A stretch of DNA of 64,000 nt from Algoriphagus chordae (lineage in GTDB: Bacteria; Bacteroidota; Bacteroidia; Cytophagales; Cyclobacteriaceae): the NCBI RefSeq assembly GCF_003254055.1, contig NZ_QKZT01000024.1, positions 16,496-80,495 on the forward strand. Reading direction: 5' to 3'. Each line of letters begins with the position of its first letter. Position 1 is the first letter of the stretch. The notes beneath the pieces are model-generated. The model ran no database searches. It was not told where the DNA came from and was given only the letters and a program-made list of their open reading frames with translations. Shown one piece after another: positions 16,561 to 25,448 of the stretch. A program made the position numbers and the translations under genes.

Positions 16561-17643
16561 ATGAAATTACTATACCTACTTTCCTTTAGCTTATTTATCA
16601 GCTTTAGCGTAGCTTATTCCCAACCTAATCCTTTCCTAAATCAGTGGGATACTTCTCCTGTCGAAGGAGCATTTCAAATGGAGGATTATATTGTTTGGGG
16701 TGGCTCAGTGATCCAGGGAGAAGATAACCTTTACTACATGTTTGCCAGTCGCTGGCCAAAACATCTGGGGATGAGTGCATGGGTGACCAATAGCGAAGTT
16801 GTCCTAGCCGTAGCGGATAATCCTGAAGGCCCATTTAAATTCAAGCAGGTAGTTTTGCCTGCTCGAGGCAAAGAATATTGGGATGGAATGATGACCCACA
16901 ATCCCAACATCCAATTCCACGATGGGAAATATGTACTATTCTACATCGGTATTAACTACGAATTTGATCAACCAGAACAAATAGCTCCTACCCGTGAACT
17001 CTATGAAGAAGCATGGAATCATAAACGTATAGGAGTAGCTGTCGCTGATTCACCAACTGGCCCATGGAAACGAATGGAAGAACCAATCCTTCAACCTCGA
17101 CCAGGACAATGGGATGGCGCAATTATAAGTAATCCTGCCCCTTTTGTCCATGAAGATGGATCTGTGCTCTTGGTGTATAAAAGTGCTCCCGTTCCCTACC
17201 CAGCAAGAAACCAGAATAGAACAATGACTTTTGGGGTTGCCACAGCCAAGCACTATTGGGGGCCCTACGAACGGAAGGGCGAGGATAATCAAATCAAACT
17301 TCTTCCAATAAGTTCAGATGTGGAAGACCCATACATCTGGTACGATGGCAGCCAGTATCACATGCTAGCCAAATGCATGAATGCCGCCATTACTGGTGAA
17401 TCTGGTGCAGGATTTTATGCAAGTTCTGAAGACGGACTAGTTTGGACTACACCGGAAAACCCAGCTGCATACAGCAGAACTCTCACGCTCAGCAATGGAG
17501 AAACTGTAGAATTCCCTAAACTGGAACGCCCTCAAGTACTAGTGCAACATGGTCATCCAACACATGTCTATTTCGCAGCCAGAAATCCTGAAGGAAAGAT
17601 TTTTAATATGGTTAGGCCACTTAAAAGCGAGTCGAAAGAATAA
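16561..17643 (+). CDS. Secreted beta-propeller glycoside hydrolase-like protein, paralogue of 13726-15042
   Basis: 360-residue exported protein with signal peptide ending V-A-Y-S-Q (about residue 21). Blade motifs: YIVWGGSVI..EDNLYYMFA, MTHNPNIQFHDGKYVLFYIG, IGVAVADSPTGPW, NPAPFVHEDGSVLLVYK, VEDPYIW..SQYHMLAK and LERPQVLV. The order and spacing match the gene at 13726. Acidic residues in the VEDPY and HNP blocks are candidates for catalysis in a GH43/GH117-type propeller, but the family number and linkage are unknown. It is separated from the fuconate dehydratase by a dispersed repeat, so it may have its own promoter. It ends about 440 bp before the first susC. Confidence 0.83.
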   Translation: MKLLYLLSFSLFISFSVAYSQPNPFLNQWDTSPVEGAFQMEDYIVWGGSVIQGEDNLYYMFASRWPKHLGMSAWVTNSEVVLAVADNPEGPFKFKQVVLPARGKEYWDGMMTHNPNIQFHDGKYVLFYIGINYEFDQPEQIAPTRELYEEAWNHKRIGVAVADSPTGPWKRMEEPILQPRPGQWDGAIISNPAPFVHEDGSVLLVYKSAPVPYPARNQNRTMTFGVATAKHYWGPYERKGEDNQIKLLPISSDVEDPYIWYDGSQYHMLAKCMNAAITGESGAGFYASSEDGLVWTTPENPAAYSRTLTLSNGETVEFPKLERPQVLVQHGHPTHVYFAARNPEGKIFNMVRPLKSESKE

Positions 17644-17961
17644 TTAATTCGATGGTACCCAAATGCGAGATGCGGGTTGAAGCCAGATTTTCAAGCCTAG
17701 CTTATAAACAGTTAGGCTGTACATTCATCAACTAACTTTTTATAAAGTATACAATCCTGCCTAGAAATACCTGACTGCATTTAGGTCGAAGATGGGTGCT
17801 GAACTTATAAAAATCTAGTCTACATATACCTTAGCATTCACTTCCTTTTTCATTTTTTTATAAAAGCTCCCACATTTATCGAAAATAATATGAGGATTTG
17901 GAGTTCATACGCAACATTTTGCATTTTTTTAGTCCTAAAGGCCTATTTTTTTAACAAATAT

Positions 17962-17977
17962 TAGTGCGTATGCACTA
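17962..17977. promoter_or_regulatory. Candidate operator, susC copy (perfect palindrome)
   Basis: TAGTGCGTATGCACTA has perfect 6-bp arms TAGTGC/GCACTA around GTAT. A related site is at 7923-7938, upstream of the symporter, and the octamer CATACGCA from its reverse strand also occurs at 17906-17913. Confidence 0.5.
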
Positions 17978-17997
17978 TTTTTAATTACCTTACCCAC

Positions 17998-18043
17998 CGT
18001 TATCCAGACAACTGCTCATAGCAGCCAGTTATTCTGGATAACG
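17998..18043 (+). promoter_or_regulatory. Long stem-loop in the susC leader
   Basis: Perfect 11-bp inverted repeat CGTTATCCAGA (17998-18008) and TCTGGATAACG (18033-18043). A second helix lies inside (AACTG 18010-18014 with CAGTT 18026-18030). The base is 38 bp from the susC ATG at 18082 and is not followed by a U tract, so it is more likely a leader RNA structure or a binding site than a terminator. Confidence 0.6.
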
Positions 18044-18081
18044 ATTTTCAGAAAATATCCAATACTAACCACTTTGTGTGT

Positions 18082-21000
18082 ATGAAAAACTCTACTACAA
18101 AAATCTTAAACAGACTCAGCAAGTGGCCTGATACCAAAATGAAATTTGGTACTTTGGCACACATTTGCTTACTGTTCCTCTTCCTGGGGAGCTCAGGAAT
18201 GACATTAGCCCAAACTACCGTTACAGGTGTCGTTACGGATGCTAACGGTGGCCTCCCTCTTCCTGGACTTACCATTTTGGTGAAGGGAACAACAACTGGC
18301 ACTGTCAGTGACATCGAAGGAAAATATTCCATTCAAGTACCGAATTCCGATGCTGTTCTAGTTTTCAGCTACATTGGCTACGAACCTCAGGAGATTACCA
18401 TTGGAAACAGAACTTCCCTGGACGTAGTTATGTCTGAGGACGTTTCTTCTCTTAATGAAGTAGTGGTAGTAGGCTATGGTACTCAGAAAAGAGGTAACCT
18501 GACTGGTGCTGTAGGTATTACGGACAGCAAGGTTCTTGAAAATAGACCTATTACTAACCTTTCTCAAGGTCTACAAGGAGTTGTACCAGGCTTAAATATC
18601 GCTTCTAATTCTGGTACTCCAGGTTCAGGAACTAGCATCAACATTCGTGGTGCGACCAGTATCAACGGTGGTAGTCCACTAGTATTGGTGGATGGTGCAC
18701 AGATGGACATCAACAACATCAACCCACAGGATATAGAAAGTGTGACAGTACTTAAGGATGCAGCTTCAGCGGCTATCTACGGTGCCAGAGCTGCTTTCGG
18801 AGTAATCTTAGTGACTACCAAAAAAGGAAACAAAAACGCTAAGCCTAAAGTGACTTATTCCGGTAACTTTTATGCTTCTAGCCCTACAATTATTCCAAAT
18901 AAAACAGATAGTTACCGTTATGCACTTTATGTAAATAGTATGCGTCAAAACGGTGGACAAAGTATTATTTTCGATGACACTAACCTTGGTCTGATCCAAG
19001 ATCGTGTAGAAGGCAGAATATCTACTGACTATTCTTTAAAGCCGGATGGAAATGCTTATTACGTTCATGCTAATAATGATTGGGCCGATCAGGTTTTTGC
19101 TACTGCAGCACCAGGTCAAAATCATAATTTGAGTGTGTCAGGTGGAACAGAAAAAACTGCCTACAGAGCTTCTTTTGCATATGCTAAAGAAAATGGAATT
19201 GTAAAACTAGGAGATGATTTCTTCGAGAGATTCAACTTCAACACTAACCTAAGCACGCAAATCAACAGCTGGTTGACGACGTCTTTTCAAGTAAACTTCT
19301 CTAAGTCGGAGCAAGACCTTCATAACCTTCCAGGTAGTGGATTTGGTCCTTCTATCTTTCACGTGACTTGGAGAGCAAGACCAACTGAGGTCCCTTACTA
19401 TGATATCGATGGCGTTCCTGTTCAGCTTTTCTCAAGGCTGAATCCAGTGGCAACAATCGAAAATGGCGGTAGAGACAATACGGTTAATTATAACCTAAAT
19501 ACCAAAGCGGGTGTAGAAATGAAATGGGGTGACTTTTCTGTTCTTTCTAACTTCACATACAACCCTAAGTTCAATACTAGACAGCAAAATCACAAGCAGA
19601 TGTACTCTGTTTCACCTGCTTCAAATTTCAATGTAAATAAAGATGCGGAAGCCTCTTACATAGACAAAAGCAATCAAGTCAACACCTACTATGCATTTGA
19701 CATGTATGGCAAATGGGCTAAAGACTGGGCAAGTGGCCATAGTGTACAAGCAACACTGGGCTATAACCAAGAGATGGCGACATTCACCAATAACTATGCT
19801 TATAATACCCTACTGATAAGTGATGACATTCTTTCTATCTCGAATACAATAGGTACTCCTATTGTTACTGATAATTATTATGACTGGGCACTGAGATCTG
19901 TGTTTGCAAGAGTAAACTACAGCTTTAAAGACAAGTACCTATTAGAAGTAAATGGTCGCTATGATGGATCTTCTAGATTCAACAAAGATGATCGATATGG
20001 ATTCTTCCCCTCTGTATCTGCAGGCTGGAGAATCTCTGACGAAGGATTTCTTCAGGACGCTACTTGGTTAAACTTACTGAAAGTAAGAGCATCATACGGT
20101 GAGTTGGGAAATCAGAATACATCTCTTTATTACCCATTTGTTGGGTACAATACTGTGACGCAAACCAGTTGGATTTCGGATGGAACACGTCCACTAGGCC
20201 TAAGCCCTCAAAACCCAATCGGATCTACTAGAACTTGGGAGACGGTCGCTACGACAAACTTTGGAGTTGACATGATATTCCTACAAGGTCGTTTGGATGT
20301 GACTTTTGATGTATTCCAAAGAAACACTTCTGACATGCTTGTAGCAGGAGCCGCGCTTCCAGGAGTATTCGGAGCAGCTGCACCACAAAAGAATGCCGCA
20401 GACCTACGGGTAAACGGCTGGGAGTCTGCCATTGGATGGAAAGATCAAATTAACAAGGACCTCACATACAACATCAATTTTGTAATCTCTGATTCTAAAG
20501 CTGAAATCACCAAGTATGATAATCCTTCTAAAACACTTTCATCAGCTTATTATGAAGGCAAAATGATCGGTGAAATCTGGGGTTATGAAACTGTAGGTCT
20601 CTTCCAAAGTGAAGAGGAAATTACTAATGCACCAGATCATAGTTCTTTAGGAGGCGCCAATCTTCTTGCTCCTGGCGACGTTCGCTATGCGGATCTAAAT
20701 GGTGATGGCGAAATCAATAATGGCGCAAATACAGTAGACGATTCAGGTGATAGAAAAATCATCGGTAATGCCTCTCCAAGATACAACTACGGTATCAGAG
20801 CCGGTTTACAGTACAAAGGTTTTGACCTGAGTGTGTTCTTCCAAGGAGTAGCTAAGCGCGATTTCTGGTTGGACGGTCCGATTATGTTTGGTGGAGAAGG
20901 TGGATACGGAAACGTGATCGTAACTGACGACCTGTATAACAATACTTGGAGTGACGGTACTGATGGACTTCCTGTCAATACAGATGCATACTATTTCCGC

Positions 21001-21330
21001 CCTTCACAGGCAGCTGTGATCAACAGAAATACGCAGATCCAGACTCGCTACCTACAAGATGCTAGCTATTTGAGATTGAAAAATCTAACCGTAGGCTACA
21101 ATTTCCCAACAAGCCTAATGGACAAATGGAAAATGAGCAATGCGAGAGTATTTGTATCAGCTGAAAACTTGGTGACGTTCACGAAGTTGAACAAGAACTT
21201 TGATCCAGAAATCTTGGATCCAGGACAGGATAACTTAGGAGGAACCAACTTCTCGAATGGTGGTAGCCAATCAGGTAAAATCTATCCATTATCTAAGAGA
21301 CTTTCATTTGGCCTGACCATAGGATTTTAA
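18082..21330 (+). CDS. SusC/RagA-family TonB-dependent outer-membrane transporter
   Basis: 1082-residue outer-membrane transporter that imports oligosaccharides with its SusD partner, using TonB energy. Signal segment about residues 24-44. It is followed by a carboxypeptidase-D regulatory-like domain (TVTGVVTDANG...VVM, about 47-125), the typical SLNEVVVVGYGTQKR linker, a plug domain (about 140-250 with N-I-R-G and VLKDAASAAIYGARAA) and a long beta-barrel ending in F-G-L-T-I-G-F with terminal Phe. The frame stays open to a GTG at 18076; I chose ATG 18082. The gene precedes its SusD by 27 bp. Its leader contains a strong stem-loop and a palindrome. Confidence 0.95.
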   Translation: MKNSTTKILNRLSKWPDTKMKFGTLAHICLLFLFLGSSGMTLAQTTVTGVVTDANGGLPLPGLTILVKGTTTGTVSDIEGKYSIQVPNSDAVLVFSYIGYEPQEITIGNRTSLDVVMSEDVSSLNEVVVVGYGTQKRGNLTGAVGITDSKVLENRPITNLSQGLQGVVPGLNIASNSGTPGSGTSINIRGATSINGGSPLVLVDGAQMDINNINPQDIESVTVLKDAASAAIYGARAAFGVILVTTKKGNKNAKPKVTYSGNFYASSPTIIPNKTDSYRYALYVNSMRQNGGQSIIFDDTNLGLIQDRVEGRISTDYSLKPDGNAYYVHANNDWADQVFATAAPGQNHNLSVSGGTEKTAYRASFAYAKENGIVKLGDDFFERFNFNTNLSTQINSWLTTSFQVNFSKSEQDLHNLPGSGFGPSIFHVTWRARPTEVPYYDIDGVPVQLFSRLNPVATIENGGRDNTVNYNLNTKAGVEMKWGDFSVLSNFTYNPKFNTRQQNHKQMYSVSPASNFNVNKDAEASYIDKSNQVNTYYAFDMYGKWAKDWASGHSVQATLGYNQEMATFTNNYAYNTLLISDDILSISNTIGTPIVTDNYYDWALRSVFARVNYSFKDKYLLEVNGRYDGSSRFNKDDRYGFFPSVSAGWRISDEGFLQDATWLNLLKVRASYGELGNQNTSLYYPFVGYNTVTQTSWISDGTRPLGLSPQNPIGSTRTWETVATTNFGVDMIFLQGRLDVTFDVFQRNTSDMLVAGAALPGVFGAAAPQKNAADLRVNGWESAIGWKDQINKDLTYNINFVISDSKAEITKYDNPSKTLSSAYYEGKMIGEIWGYETVGLFQSEEEITNAPDHSSLGGANLLAPGDVRYADLNGDGEINNGANTVDDSGDRKIIGNASPRYNYGIRAGLQYKGFDLSVFFQGVAKRDFWLDGPIMFGGEGGYGNVIVTDDLYNNTWSDGTDGLPVNTDAYYFRPSQAAVINRNTQIQTRYLQDASYLRLKNLTVGYNFPTSLMDKWKMSNARVFVSAENLVTFTKLNKNFDPEILDPGQDNLGGTNFSNGGSQSGKIYPLSKRLSFGLTIGF

Positions 21331-21357
21331 TCTGCTCCAACTCTAAAATTAAAGAAA

Positions 21358-22989
21358 ATGAAAAATATAAAATTATATCTAGTTGCTCTAGTCTGCTTAG
21401 GTCTAGCCTCCTGCAACGATGAGTTTCTGGACACAGTGCCAAAAACTCAGATCAACGATGCTAATTTCTGGAACAACACTGCTGATCTAGAGATTTACAA
21501 CAACCAACTTTACGCCACTTATTTCGCTAATAAAGGCTTTACAGGTGGTGGTATGATGACAGAAGATGTCAATAGTGACAATGCTTATGCTGAAGCTCCT
21601 ACCAATGTAAGGCTCGGCATCAATACCGCAAACAATCCTGGTATTAGTAACTGGAGCTGGTCTCTCGTAAGAGATATCAACCAAATGTTAGAAAACACTG
21701 AATCTTCTGACATAGAAGCTGCCGCTAGAAATCCATATATCGCAGAGGCAAGATTGATAAGAGCTTTAGATTATTACGATAAATTAAAGCTTTATGGCCA
21801 GCTACCAATCATTGATCGTGTACTTACAGAAGATGATGAATTACTCTATGCAACTCAATCGTCAAGAGATGAGGTAATGGCTTTCATCAAGTCTGACTTG
21901 GATTTTGCTACCGAGCACATGGCTAGCACTGCAGTTGAAAATAGATTCACAAAGGCTATTGCGCAATCTTACAAAGCTAGAATCATGCTTCACGAAGGCA
22001 CTTTTCGTAAATACCACGGACTAGGTGGCGAGCAAGAATATTTGCAAGAAGCAGTGAGTTCTGCAGAGGCTGTGATCAATACAGGTCAGTACATGATTGA
22101 TCCTAACGTCAGTTATAATGAGCTTTTCGCTCAAACTACCCTTTCTGGAAACAAAGAAGTCATCTTCTTCAAAAATTACGATGATGCACTTCAATTGTAT
22201 CACAATAATGCAGCTTTGATCAAAAATGCGAATGGCGTAGAGCTTGGTGGCACAAAAAGTCTGGTTAATGATTACCTTCTATCAGATGGACTGACTATCT
22301 CTGAAAGTCAGCTATACCAAGGAGATGCAACGTTGGAAATGGAATTTGCAAATCGTGACCTTAGACTTTCTCAAACATTTTCATTACCAAACACATACTT
22401 CGCAGGTGACCAATTATACCTGAACTCCACTCCTGCTGGAATCAATGTCTCTGCTAGTCCATCTGGATATCAATTAGTAAAATTCTTCAATCCTGATCAA
22501 GAGTTCGCTAACTGGTCTCGGTCCTTCTCCGATGCTCCGCTTATTAGATATGCTGAGATACTATTAATCATGGTAGAAGCTAAAGCAGAACTTGGTACAG
22601 TCTCGCAAGCAGACATTGACCTTTCTGTCAATACGCTTAGACTAAAAGCAGGCGTAGCAGATCTTGTGTTAAGCGAAAGCATCATCGAAGATATTCGCAG
22701 AGAACGTAGAGTGGAATTGGCCTTTGAAGGCTTCAGATTTGACGATTTGATGCGTTGGAAAAAAGGTGCTGAATTAGCTAACCCAGTTCTTGGAGTAAAA
22801 TTCAATGAAGTGGATATAGCTGATGCTTCTGAATTTGAAATAGGAACGGACATTTTCTTAAACGAAGATGGCGACGTGATGTCAAACAACAGCTATGCAT
22901 TTGACGAAAGCAAGAATTATTACTTCCCAGTCCCGGTAAATGAACTTTCATTGAATCCAAATCTGAAACAAACACCAGGCTGGGAATGA
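21358..22989 (+). CDS. SusD/RagB-family glycan-binding lipoprotein
   Basis: 543-residue surface lipoprotein that caps the SusC transporter and binds glycan. The lipoprotein signal ends L-A-S-C with Cys19. The SusD pattern follows: FLDTVPKTQINDANFW near the N-terminus, TPR-type helices with ARLIRALDYYDKLKLYG, and the C-terminal RYAEILLIMVEAKAELG, IRRERRVELAFEGFRFDDLMRWKKG and F-P-V-P-x-x-E-L-x-L-N-P-N-L-K-Q-T-P-G-W. Directly downstream of susC and followed by a strong terminator. Confidence 0.95.
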   Translation: MKNIKLYLVALVCLGLASCNDEFLDTVPKTQINDANFWNNTADLEIYNNQLYATYFANKGFTGGGMMTEDVNSDNAYAEAPTNVRLGINTANNPGISNWSWSLVRDINQMLENTESSDIEAAARNPYIAEARLIRALDYYDKLKLYGQLPIIDRVLTEDDELLYATQSSRDEVMAFIKSDLDFATEHMASTAVENRFTKAIAQSYKARIMLHEGTFRKYHGLGGEQEYLQEAVSSAEAVINTGQYMIDPNVSYNELFAQTTLSGNKEVIFFKNYDDALQLYHNNAALIKNANGVELGGTKSLVNDYLLSDGLTISESQLYQGDATLEMEFANRDLRLSQTFSLPNTYFAGDQLYLNSTPAGINVSASPSGYQLVKFFNPDQEFANWSRSFSDAPLIRYAEILLIMVEAKAELGTVSQADIDLSVNTLRLKAGVADLVLSESIIEDIRRERRVELAFEGFRFDDLMRWKKGAELANPVLGVKFNEVDIADASEFEIGTDIFLNEDGDVMSNNSYAFDESKNYYFPVPVNELSLNPNLKQTPGWE

Positions 22990-23030
22990 TTATAAAAAAT
23001 TAGTTGGTAGAGTAATGGGTTTTTTATTTT

Positions 23031-23060
23031 AAAAAAAGGGGATTAATAATCCCCTTTTTT
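23031..23060 (+). terminator. Terminator after the first susCD operon
   Basis: A-run plus hairpin: GGGGATT and AATCCCC around a TAAT loop, followed by TTTTTT. The structure AAAAAAAGGGGATTAATAAT continuing to CCCCTTTTTT is symmetrical and could work both ways. It separates susD from the TetR gene. Confidence 0.85.
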
Positions 23061-23118
23061 ATCGTTTGAGCTATATCTTAACGACAGATTCTTTTTTTTA
23101 ACTTTATAAAGATTAAAA

Positions 23119-23784
23119 ATGAACAAACCTCCGAAAATCAAAACAAAGGACAAGATCTTATTAACCGCCATCAAGCAATACAATAAAGTTGGCGTACAAG
23201 GGGTTACGAGTAGACACATAGCAGGTGAGATGGGAATTAGCCATGGCAATCTCGACTATCATTACAAAACCAAAGAGGATATCATTTTGGCAATTTATGA
23301 TAAAATGAGAGATGAAATGTCTGAGTATTTTGTCGCTAAAAAAGAGGAAACATCGCCTATTGAACGTGTTCACCTTCTGCTGATCCAATTGGAAGAATTT
23401 CAATACCGCTATCGTTTTATGAATCTGGACGTATTGGAAATCACCAGAGCCTACCCAAAAATCTCAGCACTATTACAGAAAACATCCGAGTACAGAAAAT
23501 TACAGATGGACTCTATATTTCAAGAGTTTAGTAATGAAGATTACATGATGAAGATTGAACCTGAGATCTTTGACCAGGTTCAGCATATCATTCGAATCAT
23601 CATCACTTTTTGGCTGTCCCAAAGGGAAGTCTTAGCTAATGAAAAATTCACGGAGAAGGGTTCGATGGTCAAAAGTATTTGGGCGGTAATCAGTCCATAC
23701 TTAACCGAAAAGGGGAAAAAAGAACAAGCGGAAACTATTGCTAAATATGGATACACACAATTAAACCTAAATGATGAAGAATAG
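23119..23784 (+). CDS. TetR/AcrR-family transcriptional regulator
   Basis: 221-residue DNA-binding regulator. The N-terminal helix-turn-helix is KDKILLTAIKQYNKVGVQGV, then TSRHIAGEMGISHGNLDYHYKTKEDII (about residues 10-55), the normal TetR arrangement. The rest is a helical ligand/dimer domain without recognised features. It overlaps the following sulfatase gene by 14 bp (ATG 23771 inside its last codons), so the two are translationally coupled. SusCD loci usually carry HTCS, ECF-sigma/anti-sigma or AraC regulators, so a TetR protein tied to a sulfatase is less usual. It may control its own operon or respond to a small product; a role at the palindromes at 7923 and 17962 is only a guess. Confidence 0.9.
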   Translation: MNKPPKIKTKDKILLTAIKQYNKVGVQGVTSRHIAGEMGISHGNLDYHYKTKEDIILAIYDKMRDEMSEYFVAKKEETSPIERVHLLLIQLEEFQYRYRFMNLDVLEITRAYPKISALLQKTSEYRKLQMDSIFQEFSNEDYMMKIEPEIFDQVQHIIRIIITFWLSQREVLANEKFTEKGSMVKSIWAVISPYLTEKGKKEQAETIAKYGYTQLNLNDEE

Positions 23785-25258
23785 ATTTGCAGTTTTCGGA
23801 TTAGGAATCGCGCTTTTTTCTACGCTTACAATACAAGAAAATATTGCTCAGTCGCAACAAGCTAAACCAAATATCCTATTCCTTTTCGCAGATGATCAGC
23901 GGGCGGATGCTTTGGGAGCTGCTGGCAATCCCTACATACAAACACCGAATATAGACCAGCTCGCAAGCGAAGGATCTCGCTTCGAAAATGCCTATGTCAT
24001 GGGCGGAAACCACGGCGCTGTTTGTGCAGCAAGTCGGGCGATGCTACTAAGTGGAAGAAGCTTATTTCATGTATATGATAAGCTAAAAGACGAACGTACA
24101 TTCCCAATGGACTTTGCAGAGGCAGGTTATTCTACTTTCGGTACTGGGAAGTGGCACAATGAAAAAGAAGTTTTCGAAGCAAGTTTTCAGCATGGAAACA
24201 ATGTCTTCTTGGGCGGAATGGCTGATCACTACGGGGTGGCTATGCGAGACTATGATGAAAACGGAAAACTAGGCGAGCCAACGATGAGAGGTTATTCCAC
24301 AAACGTTTTTACTGATGGCACTATTGACTTTTTAAATTCCCATGCTAAATCCGGAACTGATAAACCTTTCTTAGCTTATGTGGCCTTTACTGCCCCACAT
24401 GACCCTGATTCCCCTATTGCCAAATACATAGGCTATTACCCTGACGGCACCTTGCCTTTACCTGGTAATTATATGCCCTATCATCCATTTCAGTTTGATA
24501 ACTTAATGGTTCGGGATGAGTTGTTGACCGGTTGGCCAAGGAAACCAGAGGTAATCCAAATGGTTCTATCAGATTACTATGCATTGATCACTCATCTAGA
24601 TAACCAAATTGGCAAGATTATACAGACCTTGAAAGACAATGGTCAATATGACAATACGATTATCGTATATGCTGCTGATAATGGCTTGGGTGTCGGAAGT
24701 CACGGTTTGCTAGGCAAACAAAGTCTCTATGAGCATAGTACCAAAGTACCTATGATCATCAAAGGCCCAGGAGTACCTCAAAATGAAACCTTCGATGCCA
24801 TGGTCTATCTCTACGACCTTTACCCTACACTATCCGAATTGGCAGGCCTGCCAAAACCTAATCAAGTGGATGGAAAGAGTCTAGCTCCTATATTAGCCGG
24901 AAAAGAGTCTAGCGTCAGAAATAGCCTATTCACAGCCTACAGATATACCGTTCGCGCTGTTAGAACTCCAGAGTGGAAACTCATTCGATATCCTGAGCGT
25001 GACTACACGCAGCTTTTCAACTTGACAAATGACCCCTTGGAACTGAATAATTTGGCTGATAACAAGGAGTATTCCTCCACTAAGGAAGAATTAATGAACT
25101 CCCTAAAGGAATGGCAAAAAGCCTCTGGAGATACAGCAGCTTTGACCACCAAAGTAATCAAACCACTGGAATACGATCCAGCCAAACTTACTAGAAAACC
25201 AGATCGCTGGCAGCCAGAATATACGCTGAAGCGGTATTTTGAGGGTATTGAAAATTAA
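23771..25258 (+). CDS. Secreted sulfatase with C-A-A-S-R signature (S1 family)
   Basis: 495-residue exported sulfatase. The N-terminal hydrophobic segment (about 6-27) ends near N-I-A-Q. Metal site F-A-D-D-Q (Asp41-Asp42); signature C-A-A-S-R-A-M-L-L-S-G-R with Cys85. Ala replaces the usual Pro, a variant (CxAxR) that maturases are known to accept. G-T-G-K-W-H-N carries the Lys/His pair; T-A-P-H-D-P-D follows; A-A-D-N-G and then S-H-G-L-L-G-K-Q-S-L-Y-E-H. The start codon lies inside the TetR gene. A terminator follows at 25288. Substrate unknown; it seems a different subfamily from the other five. Confidence 0.92.
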   Translation: MMKNRFAVFGLGIALFSTLTIQENIAQSQQAKPNILFLFADDQRADALGAAGNPYIQTPNIDQLASEGSRFENAYVMGGNHGAVCAASRAMLLSGRSLFHVYDKLKDERTFPMDFAEAGYSTFGTGKWHNEKEVFEASFQHGNNVFLGGMADHYGVAMRDYDENGKLGEPTMRGYSTNVFTDGTIDFLNSHAKSGTDKPFLAYVAFTAPHDPDSPIAKYIGYYPDGTLPLPGNYMPYHPFQFDNLMVRDELLTGWPRKPEVIQMVLSDYYALITHLDNQIGKIIQTLKDNGQYDNTIIVYAADNGLGVGSHGLLGKQSLYEHSTKVPMIIKGPGVPQNETFDAMVYLYDLYPTLSELAGLPKPNQVDGKSLAPILAGKESSVRNSLFTAYRYTVRAVRTPEWKLIRYPERDYTQLFNLTNDPLELNNLADNKEYSSTKEELMNSLKEWQKASGDTAALTTKVIKPLEYDPAKLTRKPDRWQPEYTLKRYFEGIEN

Positions 25259-25287
25259 AAGCCTCATACAGAAAAGCATAAAAAAGG

Positions 25288-25312
25288 TCCTCTGATATCA
25301 GGGGATTTTTTT
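25288..25312 (+). terminator. Terminator after the TetR-sulfatase operon
   Basis: Hairpin TCCTCTGA/TCAGGGGA (25288-25305, 8 bp including one T-G pair, TA loop) followed by seven T. Confidence 0.8.
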
Positions 25313-25382
25313 GTGCTTTATTCTGTTAATCACTTCTTAGAAATCAGCGCTTGAACAGCTTACATTTCACTGTCAATGAAGC

Positions 25383-25417
25383 AAAAAAAAACCTGCAAAA
25401 TCTAGTGTTTGCAGGTT
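25383..25417 (-). terminator. Terminator for the GH95 gene
   Basis: Arms AACCTGCAAA (25390-25399) and TTTGCAGGTT (25408-25417), with eight A on the plus strand at 25383-25390. On the minus strand this is a hairpin plus U tract, downstream of the GH95 stop codon. Confidence 0.85.
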
Positions 25418-25448
25418 CTTTAATTCATTTTATAAAGATGATTTCGGA

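Larger units (their letters stand above)
17644..18081. promoter_or_regulatory. Leader and control region of the first susC
   Basis: 438 bp without a gene. It holds CATACGCA at 17906-17913, a 16-bp perfect palindrome at 17962-17977 and a 46-nt hairpin at 17998-18043 directly before susC. The layout looks like promoter/operator followed by a structured 5' untranslated leader. No promoter boxes could be fixed. Confidence 0.6.

Noticed and set aside
17998..18043. Transcription terminator before susC
   Set aside because: The stem is strong but there is no T tract, and it sits in the leader of the following gene.
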